Shown here piece after piece: positions 6,501-14,249 of a stretch of DNA of 22,869 nt. The position numbers were made by a program, and so were the translations under genes. The stretch is from NCBI GenBank assembly GCA_964467785.1, contig CAYXVB010000046.1, positions 1 to 22,869 of the forward strand, written 5' to 3'. Below the pieces are notes generated by a model that had not been told where the DNA came from, did no database searches, and worked only from the letters and a program-made list of their open reading frames with translations. The stretch comes from CAYXVB01 sp964467785. GTDB taxonomy: Bacteria > Bdellovibrionota > UBA1018. How positions within the stretch are numbered: the stretch's first letter is position 1; every line of letters starts with the position of its first letter.

Positions 6501-7532
6501 ATGAAGAACTTCGCCAACCAGAAACCCGTCGCGCTTTTTCCGGGCCAGGGCTCGCAGCATGTCGGCATGGCCAAGGAACTGGTGCAGAACTTCACGCTCG
6601 CGGCCCATGTATTCGAAGAAGCTTCGGATGCGACCAAGATCGACCTCAAGAAGCTTTGCTTCGACGGTCCGGATAGCGATCTCACGCTGACCGAAAATAC
6701 GCAGCCGGCGCTCCTGACCGCCTCGGTCGCGGCGTTCCGTGTCGCCCAGAAGGAAACCGGCTTCACGCCAACGGCAGTCGCGGGCCACAGCCTGGGTGAG
6801 TACTCCGCGCTCGTAGCCGCCGGTGCGTTGCCGTTGGCTACCGCCGCCGCTTGGGTACGTGAACGCGGCAAGGCGATGCAGCTGGCCGTCCCCGCCGGCA
6901 TGGGTACGATGGCCGCGGTCCTGGGACTCGAGGACTCAGCAATCTCCGCTCTCTGCGAAAAAGCCTCGGCCGCGGCCAAAGCCAAGCGCGCGGCCGGCGA
7001 AAACGCCGACGTGACGGTCGAAGCGGTGGTTGAGCCCGCCAATTTCAATGCTCCCGGCCAGATCGTCATTGCCGGATCCCGCGACGCCATCGCCGAAGCC
7101 ATCGCCCTCATCAAGGCGGGCGAATTTCCTGGAGGCAAAGCGATTCCTCTCTCCGTGAGCGCGCCCTTTCATTGCCGACTGATGCGCAAGGCGCGGGACC
7201 GCATGGCCGAGCTTTTCTCGCAAGCGACCGTCGCCGAAAAGGCGAAAATGCCTTCGTGTCCGTATGTTCCCAACCGCACGGCCCGCCTCACGCAGGAGCC
7301 CGGTCTGGTGTTTGAGCTGCTTGTCGAACAAGTGGATCATCCGGTGCTCTGGAAACAATCGATGACTCATCTTTTCGAACAGGGTCACCTGCTGACCGTC
7401 GAGTTCGGCCCTGGTAAAGTGCTTTCCGGCCTCAACAAACGCATCGCCCAGCAGGCAGGAGCCCAGGTCACCTCCCTCAATGTCGCGGATCCGGCGATGA
7501 TCCAGGCGCTCGAAGCCGCGATGAAAGCCTGA
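6501..7532 (+). CDS. fabD: Malonyl-CoA:ACP transacylase
   Basis: A 343-residue enzyme that transfers malonyl from CoA to ACP to feed fatty acid elongation. Motifs are FPGQGSQHVGM (GQGSQ 15-19), the nucleophile S97 in GHSLGEYSALVA, the malonyl-carboxylate-binding Arg122 in RERGKAM, NFNAPGQIVIAG, and the catalytic His224 in SAPFHCRLM. An Ala/Lys-rich insertion (about 153-172, SAAAKAKRAAGENAD) lies before the EPANFN strand and makes it longer than E. coli FabD (about 309). GAGGAG precedes the start, with a three-codon ATG-GAC-TCA-TGA frame between it and the fabD ATG, overlapping it. It is 66 bases after fabH and 39 before fabG, in one likely operon. Confidence 0.95.
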   Translation: MKNFANQKPVALFPGQGSQHVGMAKELVQNFTLAAHVFEEASDATKIDLKKLCFDGPDSDLTLTENTQPALLTASVAAFRVAQKETGFTPTAVAGHSLGEYSALVAAGALPLATAAAWVRERGKAMQLAVPAGMGTMAAVLGLEDSAISALCEKASAAAKAKRAAGENADVTVEAVVEPANFNAPGQIVIAGSRDAIAEAIALIKAGEFPGGKAIPLSVSAPFHCRLMRKARDRMAELFSQATVAEKAKMPSCPYVPNRTARLTQEPGLVFELLVEQVDHPVLWKQSMTHLFEQGHLLTVEFGPGKVLSGLNKRIAQQAGAQVTSLNVADPAMIQALEAAMKA

Positions 7533-7571
7533 CCTCAATCAGGCAGCACCCCAGCAGCAAAGGAAGCTCAA

Positions 7572-8318
7572 ATGGAATCCCAGAAAAAACCCATCGCGCT
7601 CGTCACCGGCGGCTCCCGCGGCATTGGCGCGGCCATTGTCCGCAAGCTAGCCAAGGACGGTTTTCACGTCCTGATCAACTACGCCGGAAATGAGGCCAAA
7701 GCGCTCGAGCTGAAGGCCGCGATTCAAGCGGAAGGCGGGCAGGCGGATGTCGTTCAGTTTGACGTCTCCGACTCCCAGCAGGTCGATGAGAAATTCGACT
7801 GGATCGCAAAGACGTTCGGCAAACTGAACGTGCTAGTCAACAACGCCGGCATCACGATCGACGGGCTGCTGATCCGCATGAAAGACGAGGACCTCGAGAA
7901 GACCCTCAATGTCGACCTCAAGGGCGCGATCTACTGCACTCGCGCGGCCGCGCAGCAGATGATGCGCGAACGCAAAGGCAGCATCATTCAGATTTCGTCT
8001 GTCGTGGGCGAGATGGGAAATGCCGGACAATGCGCGTATTCCGCGGCAAAAGCCGGCCTCATCGGATTCACCAAAAGTGTCGCCAAGGAGCTTGCGAGTC
8101 GACAAGTCCGCGCGAATGTCGTCACCCCTGGTTACATCGTCACCGATATGACAGGGGCCTTGACGGAATCTCAAAAAGAGGCCATTCTGCGAACCGTCCC
8201 GCTCGGATTTATGGGAGAACCTGAGGATGTCGCGTCCTTGGTCTCCTTCCTGGCGTCGCCCGCCAGCCGCTATGTCACCGGACAGGTGATCGGCGTCAAT
8301 GGCGGCATGTACATGTGA
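7572..8318 (+). CDS. fabG: 3-oxoacyl-ACP reductase
   Basis: A 248-residue short-chain dehydrogenase that reduces 3-oxoacyl-ACP to 3-hydroxyacyl-ACP with NADPH, the first reduction of each elongation cycle. The Rossmann motif TGGSRGIG (12-19), NNAG (90-93), the catalytic Ser143 in ISSVVGEMGN, and Tyr156/Lys160 in YSAAK are all present. NVVTPGYIVTDMT and the C-terminal SRYVTGQVIGVNGGMYM are typical of FabG. AAAGGAAG precedes the ATG. It lies between fabD and acpP with short spacers, consistent with co-transcription. Confidence 0.96.
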   Translation: MESQKKPIALVTGGSRGIGAAIVRKLAKDGFHVLINYAGNEAKALELKAAIQAEGGQADVVQFDVSDSQQVDEKFDWIAKTFGKLNVLVNNAGITIDGLLIRMKDEDLEKTLNVDLKGAIYCTRAAAQQMMRERKGSIIQISSVVGEMGNAGQCAYSAAKAGLIGFTKSVAKELASRQVRANVVTPGYIVTDMTGALTESQKEAILRTVPLGFMGEPEDVASLVSFLASPASRYVTGQVIGVNGGMYM

Positions 8319-8354
8319 GTTTCAGTTCCATTTTTACTTAGAGGAGAAAGAACG

Positions 8355-8597
8355 ATGTCCGCTTCCGTTGAAGAAAGAGTCAAAACGATCATCTGTGACC
8401 AGCTCGCCGTGGAACCCGAAAAGGTTCAGACTGCTGCTTCGTTCATCGACGACCTGGGCGCCGACAGCCTCGACATCGTTGAGCTCGTGATGACCATGGA
8501 AGAAGAATTCGACCTCGACATCCCGGATGAAGACGCCGAAAAGATGAAGACGGTCGGCGACGTGGTGAAGTACATCACTTCCAAAGCCACCAACTAA
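8355..8597 (+). CDS. acpP: Acyl carrier protein
   Basis: An 80-residue acidic helical protein carrying acyl intermediates on a phosphopantetheine arm attached to Ser38 in the conserved DDLGADSLDIVELVM motif. The helix III region DIPDEDAEKMKTVGDVVKYI matches AcpP closely. AGAGGAG lies at good spacing upstream of the ATG, fitting the high expression expected of ACP. It is positioned between fabG and fabF, 36-37 bases from each. Confidence 0.97.
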   Translation: MSASVEERVKTIICDQLAVEPEKVQTAASFIDDLGADSLDIVELVMTMEEEFDLDIPDEDAEKMKTVGDVVKYITSKATN

Positions 8598-8634
8598 ACA
8601 GTATCTAGAAAATTCCGAGAACAGGAGAGACCCC

Positions 8635-9741
8635 GTGGCAATGACTGCCCCCGTATCCAATGCCTCTAATCACCGCCGTCGTGTTGTCGTAACGGGTATT
8701 GGAGCAGTCACCCCCCTGGGTCTCTCGGTTCAGGAAACCTGGGCTAACGCCATCGAGGGCAAATCTGGCGTCGCTCCCATCACGATTTTTGACACCAAAG
8801 ATTGCCCGGTCACCTTTGCGGCCGAAGTCAAAGGCTTTGATGTGACCCGTCCCGTGGGCCCCTTCCGCCCGGCCCCAGGCACAGAGATCACGATGGCTGC
8901 CAACGCCAAGGAAGCCCGCCGCGTGGGTCGCTTCGTGCACTTCGCGCTGGCCGCCGGCCTGGAAGCCTATGGCGACTCCGGCCTCGATCTGGTGCGCGAT
9001 CAGATCAATCCCGAGCGCATGGGCATCAATATCGGCGCCGGCATGGGCGGACTCCCCGAGATCGGCGACGTCCATAACGAATTCCTCGCCAAGGGTTATC
9101 GCCGTATTACCCCATTTTTCATTCCGCAGGTCATCGCCAACATGTCCTCGGGGCAGCTCAGCATCATGCTCAATGCGCAGGGCCCAAACCTTTGCAACGT
9201 AACGGCCTGTACCTCGAGCGCCCATTCGTTGGGCGAGTCGATGCATATCATTCAGCGCGGCGATGCGGACATTATGGTCGCTGGCGGCGCCGAAGCGGTC
9301 ATCTCCGACTTAGGTATCGGCGGCTTTGCTGCGATGAAAGCGCTTTCCACCAGAAACGATGCCCCGCAGAAGGCCTCGCGGCCCTTTGATACAGGCCGTG
9401 ACGGTTTTGTCATGGGCGAAGGCGCGGCAGTTCTCATTCTCGAGGAATACGAACACGCCAAGAAGCGTGGCGCCAAGATTTACGCCGAGCTTTGCGGCTA
9501 CGGCCTGTCGGGCGACGCGTACCACATGACCTCACCTGCTCCCGAAGGCGAGGGAGGCCGTCGCGCCATGGCCATGGCCCTGAAGAACTCCGGCATTCCG
9601 GCGGACGAAATCGGGTACGTCAACGCCCACGGCACTTCGACGCCGGCTGGCGATGCCGAAGAAGCGCGCGCTGTCGCCCGCCTCTTCCCTAACGGCAAGA
9701 AGCACCTTCACATCAGCTCGACCAAGTCGATGACCGGGCAC
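8635..9741 (+). CDS. fabF: 3-oxoacyl-ACP synthase II, 5' portion up to the assembly gap
   Basis: The first 369 codons of a KASII condensing enzyme that elongates acyl-ACP with malonyl-ACP. Visible are VVVTGIGAVTPLG, the nucleophile C192 in VTACTSSAHSLGE, GRDGFVMGEGAAVLILEEYE, the first active-site His332 in NAHGTSTP, and STKSMTGH, where the second active-site histidine (H369) is the last codon before the 10-N gap. The GTG start at 8635 follows AGGAGAG; an ATG two codons later is possible. The sequence after the gap re-encodes TKSMTGH with different neighbours, so this fragment and the next are probably not one continuous gene as written. About 60-70 more C-terminal residues would be expected. 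Confidence 0.9.
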
Positions 9742-9751
9742 NNNNNNNNNN
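9742..9751. other. Assembly gap of 10 N inside fabF
   Basis: Ten N of presumably nominal length join two contigs. The 18 bases before the gap (9724-9741) recur exactly downstream at 9797-9814. The frame also shifts by one across the gap. The duplication shows the join is not a simple small gap. Confidence 0.95.
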
Positions 9752-10039
9752 GAGGCCCTTGGCGACTCGGTGTCGGACTGCGTGGTGACGGGCACGAAGT
9801 CGATGACCGGGCACCTCCTCGGTGCCGCCGGCGCGATCGAAGCGATGTTCTCGATCCTGGCGATCCGAGACGGGATCATTCCGCCTACGATCAACCTGGA
9901 CAACCTCGATCCGGCTTGCGCCGAGCTTGGCCTCGATTTCACGGCACATCATGCGGTGAAAAAGACCGTGAACTATGCGCTGTCCAATAGCTTTGGCTTT
10001 GGTGGCACGAACGGCTCCCTGCTCTTTGGTCGTATCTGA
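9752..10039 (+). CDS. fabF: 3-oxoacyl-ACP synthase II, 3' portion after the gap
   Basis: The last 95 residues of a FabF-type enzyme, open from the gap edge. It starts with EALGDSVSDCVVTG, then TKSMTGHLLGAAGAIEA with the second active-site histidine, then PPTINLDN and the C-terminal NSFGFGGTNGSLLF. Its first 21 residues correspond to the last 21 of the fragment before the gap but match at only about nine positions by eye, mostly TKSMTGH. It is therefore a different fabF version, from another organism or a paralogue. rpiB follows after 63 bases. Confidence 0.88.
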   Translation, partial: EALGDSVSDCVVTGTKSMTGHLLGAAGAIEAMFSILAIRDGIIPPTINLDNLDPACAELGLDFTAHHAVKKTVNYALSNSFGFGGTNGSLLFGRI

Positions 10040-10081
10040 ACTGATTTCTGGCGCCGATTTCGGTGACTTGGCCTTGCGGCG

Positions 10082-10094
10082 CCTCTAAAAGAGG
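10082..10094 (+). promoter_or_regulatory. Hairpin containing the rpiB Shine-Dalgarno sequence
   Basis: CCTCT (10082-10086), AAA and AGAGG (10090-10094) form a perfect five-pair stem with a three-base loop. The GAGG in the right arm is the apparent rpiB ribosome-binding site, eight bases before its ATG. As with fabH, the anti-SD-like partner lies immediately upstream. Confidence 0.35.
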
Positions 10095-10102
10095 ATATCC
10101 CC

Positions 10103-10576
10103 ATGGCCACATCCCCGATCGACAAAAAGAAGAAAGTCCTTATTGCGTCCGATCACGCGGGCGTGGCCATGAAGGCGGAGATCCAAAAACAGCTCCCGGA
10201 CTGCGAATGGGTCGACCTGGGTCCGCTGAACGGCGACCGGGTGGACTATCCGGATTACGCGGCGAAAGTCGCCGTTCGCGTGGCGACGGGAGAGTTCCAG
10301 CAGGGCGTGCTGATTTGTGGAAGCGGAATCGGGATGTCCATCGCGGCCAATAAGATTCCCGGAATCCGCGCCGCCCTGGTGGAGAATCCGGTTTCCGCGC
10401 GTCTTTCGCGGGAGCATAACGACGCCAACATCCTCTGCCTGGGCTCGCGTTTTGTCGCGCCGGAGTATGGCGCCGAGATCGTGCGGGTTTGGCTCGAAAC
10501 GCCGTTTACGGCCGACGGACGCCACGCCGGCCGGATTGCCAAAATCGCCGCGCTCGAAAAAAAGCCGCCGCGCTGA
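10103..10576 (+). CDS. rpiB: Ribose-5-phosphate isomerase B
   Basis: A 157-residue RpiB/LacAB-family isomerase interconverting ribose 5-phosphate and ribulose 5-phosphate in the pentose phosphate pathway. Motifs are VLIASDHAG (substrate-binding Asp-His), DYPDYA, ICGSGIGMSIAANK with the likely proton-shuttling C72, and REHNDANILCLGSR with His105. Length and C-terminus are normal for the family. In many delta-type and Gram-positive genomes rpiB sits beside glyA; here a propeller lipoprotein gene separates them. The ATG has GAGG eight bases upstream, within a predicted hairpin. Confidence 0.93.
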   Translation: MATSPIDKKKKVLIASDHAGVAMKAEIQKQLPDCEWVDLGPLNGDRVDYPDYAAKVAVRVATGEFQQGVLICGSGIGMSIAANKIPGIRAALVENPVSARLSREHNDANILCLGSRFVAPEYGAEIVRVWLETPFTADGRHAGRIAKIAALEKKPPR

Positions 10577-10583
10577 CCGAGCC

Positions 10584-10600
10584 GGGGCGCCGCCGGCCCC
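10584..10600 (+). terminator. Possible weak terminator after rpiB
   Basis: GGGGC (10584-10588) and GCCCC (10596-10600) form a G+C-only stem with a seven-base loop, eight bases after the rpiB stop. The T-rich segment that follows (AAGACTTTTAG) is offset, so this is a poor intrinsic terminator. Confidence 0.3.
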
Positions 10601-10695
10601 AAGACTTTTAGACCCATCCTCCTCCTGAATCCCGTGCGATTCCGGGAGTTCCTCGCCGGCGTGCCCGAACCGACACAGATCGCCACAGACTCATC

Positions 10696-10724
10696 TTTCC
10701 AGTTCCGGATATTTACCTGATAAT
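10696..10724 (+). promoter_or_regulatory. Putative promoter of the NHL-like lipoprotein gene, overlapping a palindrome
   Basis: A -35-like TTTCCA (10696-10701), a 17-base spacer and a -10-like GATAAT (10719-10724, five of six to consensus) stand 57 bases before the ATG. The perfect inverted repeat GGATATT (10707-10713)/AATATCC (10722-10728) overlaps the -10, so a repressor site is possible. Confidence 0.4.
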
Positions 10725-10780
10725 ATCCCATAAGGAATGATGTGGCACGTATGTCGTTCAAATACTCTACGAGGTATTCC

Positions 10781-12049
10781 ATGAAGGACGCCTTATATCC
10801 AACGCTCTTGCTGAGCTTTGCGCTTCCGCTCGCCGGCTGCGCGGTCAGAATCAATAGGCTCGAGCAACCTCTCACAACGACTGCCGCCGACACGACGACG
10901 GAAACGCCGGCCACGTCCCCTTCCACTCCCGCCTGCAGCGGAGTCATCACACCCAGTACGGGCATGGCGGCCACCGTCGTCATCGGACAACCCACGATGT
11001 CCGCGACCAGCGCGAATCAAGGAGGCTCCGCCGCGGCCAACACGCTCAATGTCCCCGATGGTGTCGCCGTACTCAGTACCGGAGCGTTGATTATCGGCGA
11101 GTTCTTCAACCACCGTTACCTTTTCTTCAACACGATCCCGACCAGCAACAATGCTTCGGCCGACTTCGTTTGGGGCCAGCCGGATGCCTCCACGACCTCC
11201 AGCAACACAGGCGGGCTCAGCGGAACGAGCATGCACACCGGCCGAAATGTCGCGTGGAACGGAACACAGTTCTTTCTGGCGGATGGCAATAACAGTCGTG
11301 TCTTGGTTTTCAATTCCATTCCGACTTCCGCCGCGCAAGCTCCCAGCTATGTCATCGGCCAACCCAACTCCACTTCAAATGTCGCCAATAACGGCGGCCG
11401 AAGTGAATACGGATTAGATGCTCTATATGGCGGCGTCTTTGCCGACGCCACTCGTCTCGTCGTCGCGGACGTGAACAATTCCCGCGTCCTGATTTACCCT
11501 CTTCCCATCACCTCGAACTCTCCCGCCGCTGCGGTCGTCGTGGGGCAAGCCGATATGACTTCAGCCGTCTGGGGCAGCGGCGCATCGCTCTCGGCGGCGA
11601 GCTTGACGGAGCCCCCGCACGCGATCATCGCCTCAGGAAAGCTTATCATCGCTGATCGATGGACCCATCGCGTTCTGATCTATAATTCGGTCCCGACCAC
11701 CAATGGCGCGTCAGCTGACGTCGTGATCGGCCAACCCAACTTCGTCAGCGAAAATTTCGGCAACACCGCCACCACACTGTTTGGGCCGCACGGGGTCTCA
11801 GTGGATTCATTGGGCCGACTGTATATCGCTGACTCGGCAAATAACCGAGTGCTCGTCTACAACTCGATCCCCACCACCAACGGCGCCGCGGCCGACTACG
11901 TGATTGAGCAACCCAATCTGACTTCGAATTCAGCCAACCAAGGGGGAGCTGCCTCTGCGATGACTTTGAGTCAACCCACCTTTGTGGATGCCAGTAGCTG
12001 TAAGCTCGTGATCGAAGACCAGGCCAATAACCGCGTTTTGATCTATTAA
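10781..12049 (+). CDS. NHL-like six-bladed beta-propeller lipoprotein
   Basis: A 422-residue predicted lipoprotein. The signal peptide MKDALYPTLLLSFALPLAGC ends in a lipobox (LAGC), followed by AVRINRLEQ and a Thr/Pro-rich linker. Then come six repeats of about 55-60 residues, each with VIGQPN near the start, an N-rich turn, then LxIADxxNxRVLIYN and IPTTNGA. They resemble NHL repeats, and six copies fit a closed propeller. The last repeat stops right after NNRVLIY. The ATG at 10781 is preferred over an upstream GTG because GAGG sits six bases before it and it gives a normal signal peptide. It is probably anchored to the outer membrane or cell surface; its ligand is unknown. It shares the post-cysteine motif with the Asp-box lipoprotein at 17842 and interrupts the rpiB-glyA pair. 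Confidence 0.75.
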   Translation: MKDALYPTLLLSFALPLAGCAVRINRLEQPLTTTAADTTTETPATSPSTPACSGVITPSTGMAATVVIGQPTMSATSANQGGSAAANTLNVPDGVAVLSTGALIIGEFFNHRYLFFNTIPTSNNASADFVWGQPDASTTSSNTGGLSGTSMHTGRNVAWNGTQFFLADGNNSRVLVFNSIPTSAAQAPSYVIGQPNSTSNVANNGGRSEYGLDALYGGVFADATRLVVADVNNSRVLIYPLPITSNSPAAAVVVGQADMTSAVWGSGASLSAASLTEPPHAIIASGKLIIADRWTHRVLIYNSVPTTNGASADVVIGQPNFVSENFGNTATTLFGPHGVSVDSLGRLYIADSANNRVLVYNSIPTTNGAAADYVIEQPNLTSNSANQGGAASAMTLSQPTFVDASSCKLVIEDQANNRVLIY

Positions 12050-12079
12050 CTAACGCTTCGAATCATCACTACCCTCCCC

Positions 12080-12108
12080 TTGCGGCGAGCGCGTGAGCAC
12101 GATACAAC
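12080..12108 (+). promoter_or_regulatory. Promoter-like element just before glyA
   Basis: TTGCGG (12080-12085), 17 bases, and TACAAC (12103-12108), which ends eight bases before the glyA ATG at 12117. No SD sequence is visible, so a leaderless transcript is possible. The -35 match is weak (three of six). Confidence 0.3.
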
Positions 12109-12116
12109 TTCGGGCC

Positions 12117-13403
12117 ATGAGCTCCTTCAAAACGCCGGCCTGGTTTCAAGACTCCCTTCAATCGAGCGATCCTGCTGTCTTTGCATCCATTGGGCGCGAA
12201 GAGGTCCGCGAGGAAACGGGCCTGGAAATGATCGCCTCCGAAAACTATGTCAGCCGCGCGGTGCTGGAAGCGCAAGGCTCGGTGCTAACCAATAAGTATG
12301 CCGAAGGGTATCCCGGAAAGCGCTATTACGGGGGCTGCGAGTTCGCGGACCAGATCGAGGCCGCCGCGATCGAGCGGATCTGCCGGATCTTCGGCGCCGA
12401 GGCGGCGAACGTCCAGCCTCATTCGGGTTCGCAAGCGAACATGGCAGCCTACCTAGCGCTCGCACAGCCGGGCGACAAGATCGTCGGCATGAGCCTCTCC
12501 CACGGAGGTCATCTCACCCACGGCTCGCCAGTCAACTTCTCAGGCAAGTTGTTCAAGGTGACTAGCTACGGGCTCAACGACCAGACGCACCGCCTCGACT
12601 ATGACCAGATCCGGGACATCGTCCTGAAAGACCGTCCCAAAATCCTCGTGGCAGGCGCAAGCGCTTATCCCAGGATCATCGACTTCGAGATCTTGGGCAA
12701 GATCGCACAAGAAGCCGGATGCGCCTTTGTCGTGGACATGGCGCATATCGCGGGCCTCGTGGCGGCGGGACTCCATCCGTCGCCGATTCCTCACGCGACC
12801 TATACCACTTCGACCACGCATAAGACCCTGCGCGGCCCCCGCGGCGGCGTGATCCTCTCCTCCGCGGAAAAGATCAAGGCCGTCAACTCGCTCATCTTCC
12901 CCGGCATTCAAGGCGGTCCGCTCATGCACGTGATCGCGGCCAAGGCCGTAGCTTTCGGTGAGGCCCTCCGTCCGGAATTCAAGGAGTACCAGAAGCAGGT
13001 CATCGCCAACGCCCGCGCGCTGGCGGAAGTGCTCATGGCTCGCGGCTTCGGACTAGTGACGGGCGGCACGGACAACCACCTCATGCTGGTGGACCTCACT
13101 CAGTTTGGCGACGGGCAGATCACGGGCAAGGATGCCGAAACCTGGCTCGACCAGGCCGGCATCACGGTCAACAAAAACACCATCCCGACCGAGAAACGAA
13201 GCCCGTTTGTCACGAGCGGCATCCGCATCGGCACTCCCGCGCTCACCACGCGCGGTATGGGCGCAAGCGAGATGAAGCAGATCGCCCATTGGATCACCCA
13301 AGCCCTGCAGTCCAAAGGCGACTCCGTCCAGCTCGGCAAAATCCGCAAGGATGTGGCCACGCTCTGCGAGCGGTTCCCGCTTTATGGCCACGGCCGGGCT
13401 TGA
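12117..13403 (+). CDS. glyA: Serine hydroxymethyltransferase
   Basis: A 428-residue PLP enzyme that interconverts serine and glycine while charging tetrahydrofolate with a one-carbon unit. Diagnostic segments are MIASENYVS, LTNKYAEGYPGKRYYGG, NVQPHSGSQAN, VVDMAHIAGLVAAG, and the PLP-lysine motif TTSTTHKTLRGPRGG with K236. The C-terminal TSGIRIGTPALTTRGM is also typical. The ATG at 12117 is chosen because it gives the usual distance to the SENY motif. A GTG at 12093 would add eight residues, but that segment overlaps a promoter-like element. It is convergent with the receiver-PilZ gene, 25 bases away. Confidence 0.95.
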   Translation: MSSFKTPAWFQDSLQSSDPAVFASIGREEVREETGLEMIASENYVSRAVLEAQGSVLTNKYAEGYPGKRYYGGCEFADQIEAAAIERICRIFGAEAANVQPHSGSQANMAAYLALAQPGDKIVGMSLSHGGHLTHGSPVNFSGKLFKVTSYGLNDQTHRLDYDQIRDIVLKDRPKILVAGASAYPRIIDFEILGKIAQEAGCAFVVDMAHIAGLVAAGLHPSPIPHATYTTSTTHKTLRGPRGGVILSSAEKIKAVNSLIFPGIQGGPLMHVIAAKAVAFGEALRPEFKEYQKQVIANARALAEVLMARGFGLVTGGTDNHLMLVDLTQFGDGQITGKDAETWLDQAGITVNKNTIPTEKRSPFVTSGIRIGTPALTTRGMGASEMKQIAHWITQALQSKGDSVQLGKIRKDVATLCERFPLYGHGRA

Positions 13404-13428
13404 ATCGCCCCGGATTGCCTAACCGAAT

Positions 13429-14241
13429 TCAGCACCGCGGAATAAAAGACATCGAAGGGCGATGTCTCTGGAGTTCCGAAAAAAGAGCGATCGAGGAATC
13501 GGTCAGACTGAGGAACTCGAGTCCAATTCCGGGTGCCAAGCCCTCGGAATTCTCCGTTTTGCGAACCCATTGAATTTTAGCCCTGCCCTCGATCCGCAGG
13601 ATCGGGCCAAGGGTCGAAGGCATGGGCTCGTCCCATTGAATCTGAAAAGAGATCTCTGAGCCCAGCTGGGGATACCCCGGACCTGCATGATGCACAAACG
13701 CTCCACCCCGGCCCAAGTTGAAATGCTGGAGCTGGCGCGCCTCCTCAAAAGATTTGAAGTGGAAACGCCAGGCGGGCGCGGTAGCGGAAATCGTGGTGAC
13801 GCCGACCCAGCGCTTCTCCGGCGGCAGCAGCAGCCGGCGCACCCAGTCCACGACTGCTCGACGACCGAAGGGCTTCATCACAAAGCCGTCGACTCCGAGA
13901 TGAAAGGCCTCCTGGAGAGAGATATCCGCAAAACCCGTGATAAAAACAAATACCGGCTTGGTCGCCGGCGTCAGTTTGCCGATCTCTTTGAGAAGCGCCA
14001 TCCCTCCCGCATCGGCCATTCGGATGTCCGAGACGATCGCATCAAACCGGACTTCGCTCATCTTTCTAATCGCTTCCTCCGCGGAACCGGCTACCTTGAC
14101 CAGATAGCCAACGCTTTCGAAGTCAAACTCGATGAGATCGCGGATGTCCGGATCGTCATCGACAATCAGAACCCTCGGAGGATCAGGTGCTCGCGCAGTG
14201 AGTTCCGAAGGAGGACTAGGGAGCCGATTGGCGAGGACCAT
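13429..14241 (-). CDS. Response regulator: receiver domain plus PilZ-like domain
   Basis: A 270-residue two-domain regulator. The receiver (about 22-140) has the acidic cluster VDDD (28-30), the phosphoacceptor D72 in IVSDIRM, T102 in FITGF, and K123 in VMKPFG. The C-terminal half (about 159-258) resembles the PilZ-type domain common in myxobacteria and relatives: FKSFEEARQL, NLGRGGAFV in place of (D/N)xSxxG, IEGRAKIQWV, PGIGLEFLSL. The RxxxR arm of canonical c-di-GMP-binding PilZ domains is not evident, so nucleotide binding is uncertain. The ATG at 14241 is preferred over a TTG three codons upstream because a promoter-like TTGACC-17-CAAAAT ends eight bases before it. A terminator-like hairpin lies within its last codons. 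It is divergent from nrdR; the partner kinase is not in the window. Confidence 0.85.
   Translation of the reverse strand: MVLANRLPSPPSELTARAPDPPRVLIVDDDPDIRDLIEFDFESVGYLVKVAGSAEEAIRKMSEVRFDAIVSDIRMADAGGMALLKEIGKLTPATKPVFVFITGFADISLQEAFHLGVDGFVMKPFGRRAVVDWVRRLLLPPEKRWVGVTTISATAPAWRFHFKSFEEARQLQHFNLGRGGAFVHHAGPGYPQLGSEISFQIQWDEPMPSTLGPILRIEGRAKIQWVRKTENSEGLAPGIGLEFLSLTDSSIALFSELQRHRPSMSFIPRC
13441..13467 (-). terminator. Intrinsic-terminator-like hairpin inside the 3' end of the receiver-PilZ gene
   Basis: Read on the minus strand, AGACATCG (13467-13460), a five-base loop and CGATGTCT (13454-13447) form a perfect eight-pair stem followed by TTTATT. The stop codon of the gene (13431-13429) comes after this T run, so the terminator overlaps coding sequence. 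Confidence 0.5.
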
Positions 14242-14249
14242 AGGCCTCA

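Noticed and set aside
6407..7138. Long minus-strand frame opposite fabD
   Set aside because: It is Ala/Ser-rich and antisense to a gene with all catalytic residues in place.
9742..10039. A 451-residue FabF reading through the gap in one frame
   Set aside because: Translation across the 10 N enters a wrong frame with a Pro/Arg/Asp-rich tail. The true FabF C-terminus is in the +1 frame after the gap.
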